Shown piece after piece: positions 10,930 through 22,086 of a stretch of DNA of 53,613 nucleotides (positions are counted from its first letter, which is position 1; the number at the start of each line of letters is the position of its first letter). The DNA comes from Plakobranchus ocellatus. Its lineage: Eukaryota > Mollusca > Gastropoda > Plakobranchidae. Below the pieces are notes generated by a model. The model was not told where the DNA came from. It was given only the letters and a program-made list of their open reading frames with translations, and did not search any database. A program made the translations under genes and the position numbers. Location of the stretch: positions 306,430-360,042 of the forward strand of contig BLXT01004603.1 of assembly GCA_019648995.1 (NCBI GenBank), written 5' to 3'.

Positions 10930-13770
10930 TGTTTTTTTCCGTTGCAGATATGTTGCTGAGCTTGGTTTCATCAACTACTGTTGTGTTTTCATGCTGTGTT
11001 GTTGTGTTGAAATGCCATATCCAAATGTGGTCGGTCTGTTTTACTGATTACTGCAGCCAGATGCAAGGCTGGGTTATCAGCATTCCTCATAAACATGTGG
11101 TTGCCCACAGAAAATTGTGGAAGCTGTAACGAGCACAATAACACATAAATATAATTCAGTAAAGTAAATTTTTTAATGCTTCATTAACTGAATCAAGCAA
11201 AGAAAAAAAAGAGTATGTTCCGCATTGCTGCTTTTGTGAGTTATAGTTGTGAGATAGTCTCTAGCCCAGTCTCTGAGCCAGGACTTGATGAAATTTGAAG
11301 CAAATAGTACTACAGAACAGCGCAGTTGATTAAACTTTATTCTACGCAGCCTCCCCCAACACCGGCGTTGCAGTCAACCTCAGCAAAGAGGTGGTCGATT
11401 GGTTTGCCAAGAACAAGTTAAAAAAACTGGCTGTTTTGGTGCAGCTGCGGGCATGGAGTCTTGATTCATTTGCAAAGGCAGTCTCCCTTGCTGTGGGGAC
11501 TGTATCACAGTGACAGGCTAAATTAATATTACATGTGCTGGCTTCAAACAGTCTATCGAGATGACCTCTTCATGATCACCCACTATCCCACAAAATAATT
11601 TTTCGCCTGTTTAAATGACATTGAAAGAGTCCACTGTACTGGCAATGAAGTGGTCCACAGTGTCTGTAGTGCTGAATGGACAAAAACAATGTTTTTTAGC
11701 CAGTGTGACAGGAAGGCTGTAAAATGTCATGGTGTGAAGTAGGGAGAGATCTTTTTGTATGCAAATATGTCTGACAAGCTTCCTTTTCAATTTGTGCACA
11801 ATTTCTTTCAGACTACGTCAGGCATTTTAATGCATATGCGATCATAATACAATTCTGAGGGAATGTTGCACCAAACGTGTATTGCCTTATTTCGCATGTG
11901 ATTGCAACTTCTTTACCTACATCAAGGTGGGTAAGAGTAGGGCTTGTTGTTATATTATTACTGATAATTTCAACTGCTCCTTGGGGATTTTTTGTCCATC
12001 CTCAACCTGTTTTTCTTTGTACAGACTTCTAAATATTTCCGTTTCACCTGACAGATTTTTTTTATATACCTGTTTACATATGTCTACATTCCAAGATATT
12101 GCTCGAGACTCTTATGGTCTTTAATTTTCATAGCATCAATTGCTCCAATCTTCTTGAGATCACGTCGCGATCCCTAGGCACCTATAATATGATCTAAATA
12201 TTTCATGTCTGTCTGAAAAAGTGATTTTTTAATTGTTAAAATGCAAGTCAGCTTCTTTTGCCAACTTGGGACATCTATTTCTCTTTACTTCAATTCTGCT
12301 TTCCTAGTTTACCTCTTACTGAGGGGTGGGAACTGAAAATATGCCCTTTTTTGATCATTTTATTAAGCTCCTTTGGGTCTTATTTTGCTTTACAACAACC
12401 TAGGGTCAACTTCAGAATAGTACCGTATCTCTTTTGAAGACAGCCAGGTCCCCGAAAGAAATTTGAAATTCAGTCTTTCCTATCTGAACCGTTTTCTCTC
12501 ACCACTGCCTCTATTCTTTTGATGAGCTCTAACTCTTGGCATGATTGAAGTCGTGATCCATATTGGCCTCTGGATGATGTCATGATGAAATTTATGTCGT
12601 ACACCTTATTTCTCTACACACATGGTATTACATTTACAGCTTCACTTATGACAGATAAATATAATCTTTCGCCAGAATATGTAGTAACTCTTGTGTTTGA
12701 TCTCTTCATTTTCATCTTTATTTTGTCAAAATTTTCTTTGACATACTGGGCCTGAGTGCCTGAAACTAATTCAACTGATATATGTTTTGAAGATAAGGCG
12801 ATGTGATTTTGACTGCTACCCAAGCTTTTATTCCTTGCTCATTTTGATTGATTCTACAAAAAAAAAAAAACCAACTCATTATCAAAGGTTTCTGATATTA
12901 AAGGATCTAAATAAACCTCTTTCACACTTTTCTTCCTTTTGTGTCTGCACACTTTGCTTAAGTGATTTTTCCTTTTGCAGATATAACAAATCTTACCAAA
13001 GGCTGGCATTATTTGATAGGGTGCTCAATTCCCACAATGGACAATATCAATTGTTTTGCATCTGCCTGTGCTTTTCTCTGTGTTGTGAGTGTTTCTCATT
13101 TTTTTTTTATACTTTACTTTTCTCAATCGTGTCCCTTGCACTGTGTGAATATCCCTGCAACTGAGTTTTACATCAAGTTAATTTCCTCTTTGTATTCCTC
13201 ATCGACCCAAGGTTTTGTGATAAGTTGATCCAGAGTCAGTTCAGGCTCACAGAATAGTCTTTCCTTGATTACCTGATTCTGTGTGCCTAAAACAATATGA
13301 TCTTTACTCATGTCTTCCTTCAAATTTTGGAATTAGCTAATCTTTGATTTCTTTCTTAAGTCTTTAACAAACTCTCCAAGGGATTTTTTTTTTCATTTGT
13401 TGCTAGTTTGCGGCTTTTAAAAAAATATCTTTTAGGGATTATATTCTCTTTCAGTTTGCAGTATTTTTCAAGGAGAATAATACCTCTAGTTTGTCCGTCT
13501 CATTAGTTGTGAGATGCCTTGCATTATTCATTTCTCATCCTGAGCAGCCCATGATATTAAAAAAAGGAGAACATTTATCTTTTTGTGACTTTTTTTTTTC
13601 AAAGCCAAATTGATGTAAATATTCATCTCCTCTCACCATATTCTGTATTTTTCTGCTAGTGCAGATGTTTTGGAGAAACTGAGTTCCTATGGTGGCTTCA
13701 ACTTTGACATTCTGTTTTACTTAACAGGAACATGCTGGTGACAAATTAAGTGCAGTCGATTCTAGACATG
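10930..13770 (-). mobile_element. Ty3/Gypsy LTR-retrotransposon fossil(s), badly broken
   Basis: Degraded minus-strand blocks run in the usual order. A gag segment at about 13200-13500 carries KERLFCEPELTLDQLI, and a CCHC knuckle at about 12930-13045 carries CYICKRKNHLSKVC. A protease-like region lies at about 12620-12830 and the start of the RT region at about 12200-12560. A pol end at 11330-11810 has an EVISIDCLKPAH-like segment of the VSIDRLKPAH type. A further integrase-tail-like block at 10940-11130 (FSVGNHMFMRN) would be a second occurrence of that region, so at least two copies are probably mixed here. There are many breaks and large parts are missing. No LTR pair was recognised. Its orientation matches the host gene and it lies within an intron. 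It looks old. Confidence 0.75.
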
Positions 13771-13924
13771 ACCCATAATTTGATATCAACTTAGTCATTT
13801 CACTGAAAATATGTTATTGTTATTATTTTTTTTATGTAAATAAAAATACTTCTGACACCATTTATATCCTCAACTCTTTAATCATTTAATAAATATAAAT
13901 TATCAAGTACTAATTTTTATTATA

Positions 13925-14220
13925 TTACTAGAGTTTTGGGGTGGAGTGGTAGCTCATCTGGTAGGGCGGTTGGCTACCAAGTAAGAGGTCCAGGGTTCGA
14001 ATCCCAGTCCGTACCAAGTCAAATTTCCATTGCTCCCCTGTGTCCACCCAGCACTAAATGGGTAGCTAGATCTCTTAAGATCCGGCGAGAGTAAAGGCGG
14101 CAAGGAAAGCAATGGCAAACTACCTCATAATGCCGTATGCCAAGAACAATCGGTACCCTACTCCTGGTTCCCCGATGCTTGGATTAAGCGTGGGACCAAC
14201 GTTTACTTTACTAGAGTTTT
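13925..14220 (+). mobile_element. tRNA-derived SINE, copy 1, with 13-bp target duplication
   Basis: The 5' head is tRNA-like. An A-box-like TAGCTCATCTGGT lies at about 13951-13963, and a canonical B box GGTTCGAATCC lies near 13995. A conserved non-tRNA body follows with CCCAGCACTAAA, TAAAGGCGGC, GCAATGGCAAACTACCT and a tail ending AAGCGTGGGACCAACGTTTAC. The 13-bp direct repeat TTACTAGAGTTTT flanks the element exactly at 13925-13937 and 14208-14220, so the SINE body is 13938-14207. A second copy sits at 28088-28346. Pol III transcription would run on the plus strand. The amplifying LINE partner is not identified. Confidence 0.93.
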
Positions 14221-14365
14221 ACAGACATATGTATAGAAAGAGAGATGTGGAATGCTATCCGCTTGGCACTAGGGATGGTTCATACAAAAGTAGGCTTAGG
14301 TACCACAACCACAATGCAACTAGTCTGGCTGATTATTTAACTATAAACACTGTAATTATAACACT
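14216..14365. repeat. Unnamed dispersed repeat, copy B, carrying the SINE insertion at its edge
   Basis: This is homologous to 10095-10230. The SINE target duplication overlaps its 5' end, so the repeat was present before the SINE landed. Confidence 0.7.
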
Positions 14366-16018
14366 TTAAATGGGAAATACAAAAAAGTAATACCACATCT
14401 ACCAAACATATTTGATTCTTCTTGAAGGGGTTATAAAAAAAAATTCTCTTTACTTGATGAAGCATATATACAGGCAGATTTATTTTACACTGGATAAAAA
14501 GCTAAAGGCAAATTAGTTTTACATTGGATGAAAAGGTACAAGGAAATTTATTTTACATTGATCATACTAGCACATTACTTGACCTAACATTACTAGGCCG
14601 TATGTATAACACAGTCCTTTTAAAGTATATTCGTTGTTTTAATTACATACATTACAAAAAAACTTGTTGACTTCACACTTAACTAGATTTTCAGATCAAT
14701 AGACAAAACAGCCTGAGTTATACCTCACCCATGCTGAAAAGGTGAAACAATAATGTATGCGGTCGATAAGGCAGTTTACCACTCTACCACACCTATGTGG
14801 TTCCTCAGGGAAGAGAGGACCTACAATACCCATGCTGGGAAGAGGAATTACTCTTGGTATGTTCAGTTTTAGCATGAATATTTTTTTTGCAAAAACAGCC
14901 TATTGAAGCTTACAGAAGATTCTTTTTCTTTATATTCTCCTAATCTGTCCATTCAAAAGCGCATTTACTTAGTCACAAATGAATTTCCAATAAAATTATT
15001 TAGGAGATGTAGTTCTATAATTTCAAACACTTTTTTTTTTTTTTTTGGGGGGGGGGGTTGTTCAGACTTGCATTGTCTTAAATTTTTAAATTTTACTTCT
15101 GTAACGCATTCATCATCAGATGTAACTGTATTTTGTTGATATCTCACATTCTGGTGAAAATTGGATTATAGCAGACATAGCTATGCACATATTTATTCTG
15201 TTTTAAATATAACAATTTATGTGCAACCTTGGTCCTGAAAATACCCAGAGATAATTTAGGATCTTTTTCCAAATGGAGAAAACCAGAAAAATATAGAGAA
15301 AATTGGCACTGTCAATCAGAGGGATGGAGTGGCAAATGAAAGAAACTTACAGACAAATGCTATGTCCTGCAGGATGGAAAAGCACATATAATTGATGATG
15401 ATTATTAAAAAAAGTCATAGCAATTTTACAAAACAAATGAGCGGACCTAAAAGCCATCATTTATTGGCACTGTGGATTAAAAATAATTGAGAACTTTTCC
15501 AAATGTGATTTCAGCCTTTGATTCAAAGGTTATTTATTTTCAATAATTGTCAATAAAGGAAAATCTCATCATTTTTAAAGATTTCATTTACCTCTTGCCA
15601 GGAGAAAAATCTAGCCAGGCTAGATATGAAGCTGGCAAAATGTTTTTTTTGCTTTAAAAATTCACACAATCCAATACTGTTAATTTCACTGTAATCAGTA
15701 ATGAACATATGAAATACACTGAAGATGCTACTATAATTAGATGCTTTTAAATAGAAGATTCACCTCTCATAGTTTGATGTTCTATTAATTCAGTATGACC
15801 GCCTAGTCCATTAAATGTCACATTATCAGATTAGCACTCTAAGTTTGTTAAAAAATTGGTACCAGGCACTATAATTAATGTCAATAAAAGGATAAATATT
15901 GTGTCAAAGGCAAAAAAAAAAAAAAAAAAGATTTTGTTTGGACAAAACCTACAACTATTCTATGACTATGACTGATATAGTTTCTGTATGAGGTGGCCAT
16001 CTTAAAGTTACAATTCAC
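14366..16018. other. Intron of the AIFM3-like gene, no gene recognised
   Basis: AT-rich intronic sequence. It contains a T15-G10 homopolymer junction at about 15030-15058. I see no further exon or element with a clear family signature. Confidence 0.6.
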
Positions 16019-16128
16019 CTGGAAGGAGTGGACACTGTCCAGACCTGGAAAATCTTCAATATCACCAGTTTGAACGTTAAAGCAAGCACCATGCCAGGGA
16101 CATCTCACTACACCATTACAGTAGGATC
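16019..16128 (-). CDS. AIFM3: AIFM3-like gene, internal exon (Rieske cluster ligands, second pair)
   Basis: Acceptor CCTGTAG precedes position 16128 and donor TTCCAG/GTGAAT follows 16019. The exon is 110 nt: two bases completing a split Gly codon plus 36 codons ending in Gln. It encodes SYCNGVVRCPWHGACFN, then VQTGDIEDFPGLDSVHSFQ. The RCPWHG motif supplies the second Cys/His pair that binds the [2Fe-2S] cluster. The whole stretch is almost identical to human AIFM3 (RCPWHGACFNISTGDLEDF and PGLDSLHKFQ). This exon identifies the gene most firmly. The preceding exon ends in phase 1, as needed. Confidence 0.97.
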
Positions 16129-16784
16129 CTACAGGATGGAAAAGAAAAGGATGGTTGTGGTTTTGTGTGATAAATGCCTGTTAGCCCCTGTTCCGCCTCT
16201 CTTCAGACAAGGACAAAGCTCATTAACACATAAAATGCTTGGTTCCAGCTGAAATCAGGAATATTATCTTAATAATGAAACTTCCTCGAACAAAAAAATT
16301 AAACTTCCTTGATTCTTGCTAAGAAGTTCCTATTCATCACAGACATAGACTTCTTTATTTAATTAATAACTTGTAAAACAATACAATTTAGCGCAAAGTC
16401 AAAGGTAGATAACAAATATCAATAGTTTAGAAATATTAAAAATAAAACAATTAAACAATTAATGTCCGTGATTATCAGAGAAAAGATCACTTTAAATAAA
16501 AACACAATCAAAAATATGTTGGCAAATTAATAAGTAAGAAAAGAATAGTACAAATAATAAATAAATCATGTAAAACGGCAAACAGAAACAAAAAAAATAT
16601 ATATGAATATTTCAACATAATGACAGTATGAATTATAATCTAAAGCCAAGCAAATCTGATCAATAAATACAAACACAGCCAGTTACTAAATCCAAATGTA
16701 CAAAGAATACCACCATAAATTACCCCTGGGTACCCATGTCTTCTTGAATAGTCCTATACTAATGATATGATAACACCATACGCC

Positions 16785-16985
16785 CACACCCTAGACGGGC
16801 CCCGGGGGGCACGTCCCTGTTGGGGGTGGAGGGTCAGGCTTGAAGCTGACGAGAATAAAAATGTGGCCTCTCCTGGCACAAAAACAGTACATAATCAACA
16901 TCCACAGGTACATAACTTTTGCAGAGGAGGGGTTCCTGAACCCCCGAACCCCCCCTCCCCCACCCCACCTGGCTCAGCGTGCGAA
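16785..16985. other. GC-rich patch of unknown nature
   Basis: This is a compositional island in an otherwise AT-rich intron. It has CGGGCCCCGGGGGGCACG near 16796-16813 and C-rich GAACCCCC repeats near 16930-16965. No reading frame or repeat family is recognised. It could be a fragment of a horizontally spread or non-autonomous element. Confidence 0.5.
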
Positions 16986-17102
16986 GCTAAATAATAATTA
17001 ATGACTGATAACTATCAATAATATGAAGACAATCAAGATACTATAACAAGAGCAGTAACCGATCTCATACACTGTTTCGTTTGTTTGCAGATTATAGCTT
17101 AC

Positions 17103-17178
17103 CTTTAGAGAGAGGTGCGCCGTAGTGAGTACATTTGTTTCCTAAGGCATAAAACTGACCGTTTTCTTTGACCAGCAG
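17103..17178 (-). CDS. AIFM3: AIFM3-like gene, exon cut by N gap (Rieske ligands, first pair)
   Basis: The donor CTAAAG/GTAAGC follows position 17103. The 5' side of the exon runs into the N gap at 17179. The visible part encodes LLVKENGQFYALGNKCTHYG and then APLSKG with the last Gly codon split. KCTHYGAPL is the first Rieske motif, whose Cys and His bind one side of the [2Fe-2S] cluster. Human AIFM3 has LLVKDNGEFHALGHKCPHYG. About ten codons between this and the 27217-27397 exon are expected in the gap. The donor phase (1) fits the acceptor of 16019-16128. Confidence 0.95.
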
Positions 17179-17704
17179 NNNNNNNNNNNNNNNNNNNNNN
17201 NNNNNNNNNNNNNNNNNNNNNNNNNNNNNNNNNNNNNNNNNNNNNNNNNNNNNNNNNNNNNNNNNNNNNNNNNNNNNNNNNNNNNNNNNNNNNNNNNNNN
17301 NNNNNNNNNNNNNNNNNNNNNNNNNNNNNNNNNNNNNNNNNNNNNNNNNNNNNNNNNNNNNNNNNNNNNNNNNNNNNNNNNNNNNNNNNNNNNNNNNNNN
17401 NNNNNNNNNNNNNNNNNNNNNNNNNNNNNNNNNNNNNNNNNNNNNNNNNNNNNNNNNNNNNNNNNNNNNNNNNNNNNNNNNNNNNNNNNNNNNNNNNNNN
17501 NNNNNNNNNNNNNNNNNNNNNNNNNNNNNNNNNNNNNNNNNNNNNNNNNNNNNNNNNNNNNNNNNNNNNNNNNNNNNNNNNNNNNNNNNNNNNNNNNNNN
17601 NNNNNNNNNNNNNNNNNNNNNNNNNNNNNNNNNNNNNNNNNNNNNNNNNNNNNNNNNNNNNNNNNNNNNNNNNNNNNNNNNNNNNNNNNNNNNNNNNNNN
17701 NNNN
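17179..17704. other. Assembly gap (526 N)
   Basis: The run of N breaks the AIFM3-like exon at 17103-17178. Unlike the two other long gaps, its flanks are not copies of each other. Confidence 1.
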
Positions 17705-18760
17705 GAGAACAGTTCCGGCGTAACGGGGTTAGATCATCTTGTTATGCATCTTGATCTCATGGTCGCTGCCTCCTCATATTAGTAATGGGAATTTTGTACT
17801 CAGGTTGGGGTCACAGACAAAAGGGCTTCCGCTGGAAACTATGCGAAAAATTGTGTGGTGTCCATCCTTCGGCCGCCTACACTACCGGTTCAATTTGTAT
17901 ATATGGGACCAGATCGAAGCTAGTTCAGACCCTGCAGAAGACCTCCCCATGAGCGCAGAAGAAGCAGATTTAGTCTCCGACGTTTGACTCTAGAAGCTCG
18001 TCGTTAAATTGCTAAAGTTTTAACTTTAAAGTTTATAAAAGTGCAATTATTTGCCATACGTTGGACTACAAGTCCTGTCTGATATAATCAGAATAAAAGA
18101 GCTCTCTTCGCCCAAAGCCTAAACTTCTCTGTCCGAGTTGAGCAGACTGCCGTTGGCGTTGGCGTTGGTACTATCGTTGGTACTGTCGTTGGTACTGTCT
18201 TTGGTATTGGTGTTGCCATTGGTGTTGCTATTACTAAGAGGGACCATTGTGAAGCTATTGTGGTATAGCTGATTGGCAGTCGTGTCGTCGTGTCACCTAC
18301 ATCACCCCTGTAGTTATCAACAGTCACATTGGAGTTTGTCAACCCCCTGCAGTAACGCATGTTATATGTATTAATAATACCCTATAACTGCTCTTGTTTC
18401 CTCATCTTTATTGAGCTTGATTTATGATAATTGTTTAAGTCTTTGTAAGCCTGATGAGTTGTTGTTTTATCCTGACATTATAACGCACGCTGTTTTTAAG
18501 AGGTTTTGTACGTCTTACTTTGGCCAACTCTATTGAGAATATTATTTTGTCTTGTATAACTGCTCGATCTTTTGTGTTATCATAATAAATTTGTAATTAT
18601 TTCTTTATTATAATTTGAATCTGACTTTGAGTTCAGTGTTTTCTGCTTAGTTGAAAGTGTCCAATTTCAAATCACACGCTGCAGGTTATAAAAGTGTGCT
18701 TATACTTGCGTAGCCTGCGTGTTGTGACAATCAGGGAGTTAGTAGATAGTAGGCTCGAAT
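17705..18760. other. Unassigned sequence with LTR-like traits
   Basis: The stretch is somewhat richer in GC than its surroundings. It has two TATAAAAGTG-like boxes (about 18036 and 18689) and several AATAAA-type signals. A short open stretch ends near 17985 with an acidic tail (EEADLVSDV). These traits would suit the 3' part of an LTR element, but I recognise no conserved domain and no paired terminal repeat. The call is therefore left open. Confidence 0.3.
18151..18230. repeat. Degenerate GTTGGTACTGTC minisatellite
   Basis: About six to seven imperfect units follow GTTGGY(G/A)YTGTC, at first as 6-mers (GTTGGC) and then as 12-mers. Either strand gives a repetitive peptide (VPT/TVP on the minus strand). 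I take this as simple sequence rather than a coding repeat. Confidence 0.8.
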
Positions 18761-21700
18761 TCGGACCCGCAACAAAAGATTCTCTGCAAATTTCATTGCA
18801 ATATCAACGCCCCAACATTGGAAGAACGCTATCGATAGTGGAAGATTCATAACCTTTAATCTTACTCTTACAAGAGAAGCACATTTCAAAAGTGGCTCGT
18901 CGGAATCTTTATGATAAAAAATAGCGTACTTAGAGAATACTTAATTGTGTTTATCACTAATAAATTCACAGTAAAAGCATATTCCTTGTTGATCTTTTTT
19001 CCGGCCAAAAGCTGACAACAGATTCTATTTGAGAGACAGTTTTTGCCAGGCCCGGGTGAATTCAAGTCGTCTTCGCGTTTCTTGAGCCTGTCTATTCTAA
19101 ATGACGCTCTATAAAATCTCAATTAGCCTTTGCATATATAATATTCATGAAAGCCGTACACAACATCGTTTTGACGACTGCGTTCAACTTCTAAAGTAAA
19201 GTCTTGCTCAAAAGTGAAAACGATGCGATGCAGTACTTAGTTTTGTAACAAACAAGAGGAGTTTTCGTCCTCTGGTTTCTTTTTTTTTTTATGTGGACGT
19301 AGTGTCACGTAATGTAAATACACAAGCATTAAATTTCATATTTCATAATACTATGGGCTCGTTTTTTCAACCTCGAATCTTGACATTACGATATTAGTTT
19401 TTAGGTGACCGTTTTCATTTGGTTGTTTCGCGGCCACAGGACGGATTTAGTGGAGTTTCGAACACACACTTATGTTTTCTGGGACGTTTGACGGGAGTTG
19501 CATAGATCTGCAATGTTCCCGTGCGGAGTGGCGCGCCCCTGGAGTTCGGTGCGCTTTGCTTTTTTTTTTTCTTACTAACAGGTTTAAAAGTAAGAAATGA
19601 AAAGTGTAAATTTCCTTTGTTTCAACTTAACACTCAGTCACATAATGCTTAGATATAGATATGGTTTGCATCGTATTACTCTCTCTCTCTCTTTACTGAT
19701 GCTAAGCTTTGAAGAGGCCTAACTTTTTACATAAGTATTTGCACCAATCAATATTAGGATTCCAAAAAGCCTAACATTTGTCGCGAGAAGATAAGTCTCG
19801 TTTTGGAAATAGCTTGCGTCATTTTGCTTATGGAATCTTGCAATTGCGAGTAACTAGTCGGGGATCGATCTAAATGTGTTAAGTAGATCTAGGCTTACAA
19901 AAAGACACTCGGATGATAAATTATTGTATCTATCGTTCCCCAATGACAAGAGTGATCCATTTTTTTCCGAGTATGGAGACACACATATCTAATCCTAGAC
20001 TTTGCATCGGGCGTCGCTACTTTGTATCACGATAATTGCGTAATCCACTATTTCTTTTTCTTTAAAAGGCAAAATTGGCTACCTAGAAGCAAAATAATAG
20101 ATGAAAGCGTTGCATATTTTTTTCAAGACTGATGTTTTAGCAATACATTATTTGATAGGCCTACTTGATTTACGATATCGACCCCGCAAAAATTGTGAGA
20201 ATCATGCTGTTTTTTTTTTTTTCATGATTTTTCAAGATCTTAATCTGGAGATATAAACCGAATTTGTAAATGTTTATACAAATAATTCAATGTGAAAGAG
20301 GAGAACATATTTTTGGTTTTGAAATGCAGCCATCAAACAAAATATTGAATTAGACAACATTTTAGTGAAGCCCAAAATGTTTTTCTTTATTTGATCAAGT
20401 AGTCTAACCATTAAGTTAAAATGTGAGTAAAGAATACATCTCTAAAAAATTAAATTAAATAAAAATCAAAACATGAATAATGAAATTGTATATAATAACC
20501 TTTCCTATCACTTTTCGATTCATCTGAAAGTTGTTTTCAGTGTTAATCAGAAATGAGAATATCTCTCGTGGCGACATTTTTTTCCCCACGCGGCGGTTAG
20601 CAACTTTTTATCCTCATTTCTTCGACTTAGGCCTGCTGCTCCTCAAAGTTAAATTAGGGAGATTGGACCACGTTAGAAATTACTAACTGGGATTAAGAAA
20701 GGACATGTTTGCAGCCTTATTGTTTTCCGCTTTTTTGCAATTAGTTTGTTATTGCTAGAAAATAATTAAAAACAAAATCTTACTTGGTAAATGCAAATTT
20801 TACTTTGCATCAGAAAAGAATATCAGAGCCCTTAAAATAGTTTTTTGGATGAATAGACGATGATTTTTTTCCGCTCAATTGCCATATGCGCATACAATTC
20901 TCTGTACCAATTAAAAACTTTACGAAGAAATCTTGATCTTAGTACAAAGTGTAGTTCTGCTCTGAAAACTTTTCAAAGTATGACTATCGCAAGAAAACCA
21001 GTAAAAATGCCTTCGTTTCTCGACAATCTTCTGTTTATCCTCATAAATTTTACAAATGTGAAGGACCCAAGTACGAAATATAGAGCTCAACTAAATTATT
21101 GTATTACTATTTTCCAATGCCGAAGAAATCCATTATCAGATTTCTTTCATTTTTCTCACATCCCTTATAAACTTTAAAACGGGATCTTGATCTAGGTAGG
21201 ATAGTATCGCACCCAAATATTTTTTTTTTTACCAGTGGTTATGTATTGGTGTACGAGGAGAGTATTTCATTAATTTTTTAATCTAAACTAACGTCGTGCT
21301 TATTTCTTTAGAGCGCTTAAATGACATTAGCTTTTGAAGGCAACCTAAGCATTCAATAGAAAAATGATGGATGGTTATTGCGAGTCATGATTTTGGAAGG
21401 AAAGTCGACTAACAATGAATCCAACGATTTATTGACGTTTCTCTTAAATTATTTTACATTTCTTTTGTTGCATGAATGTGAGCCATACGATTGTCCTTTG
21501 TTTATTAAAAAATTGGAGTTTTTGTCCCCCATAAGGAATCGAAATTGCTTAAGAAATATTAAAGATAAAAAAAAAACAAACAAACTAACAAAAAAAAAAA
21601 ACATCAGCGATTCCGTCTAAAGTACAGATTGTATCCAAATTTTATCTCATATACGACAGCTGACGCCTCGCAATCTGACCACTGACTTATAGGAAGTTAA

Positions 21701-22012
21701 ATTTAAAAACAAACAAAATAATACAGTATACATGAATGCACGAATTATCCAAAACAGACTTTAAATTACTTTTTGTGCTAATAGAATTAGAAATGGCTGA
21801 AACCTTAAAAGTTTTACTTGACAGACATTCAAGTAGTTGGATCAGGCCATTAGAACAAATTGAAGTTTTTTCCTGCAACGGAGCTAGAATCCACGGTTAA
21901 GTTTTGACGAAAAAAAGTAACGAAAAAAAAAATTATTACGCCTTGTAAAGTGTTTCATATTGTACTTTAGCAACGAGATTAAATTAATATATGACAGGGT
22001 TTTAAAAAATGC

Positions 22013-22086
<74 letters not shown>

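Noticed and set aside
13938-14010. A functional tRNA gene
   Set aside because: The A and B boxes belong to a SINE head: the sequence continues into a conserved body, ends at a target duplication and recurs at 28088.
20860-21177. 105-codon plus-strand open frame
   Set aside because: No domain, no splice or start context and composition equal to the surrounding intron; a frame this long is expected by chance in 50 kb.
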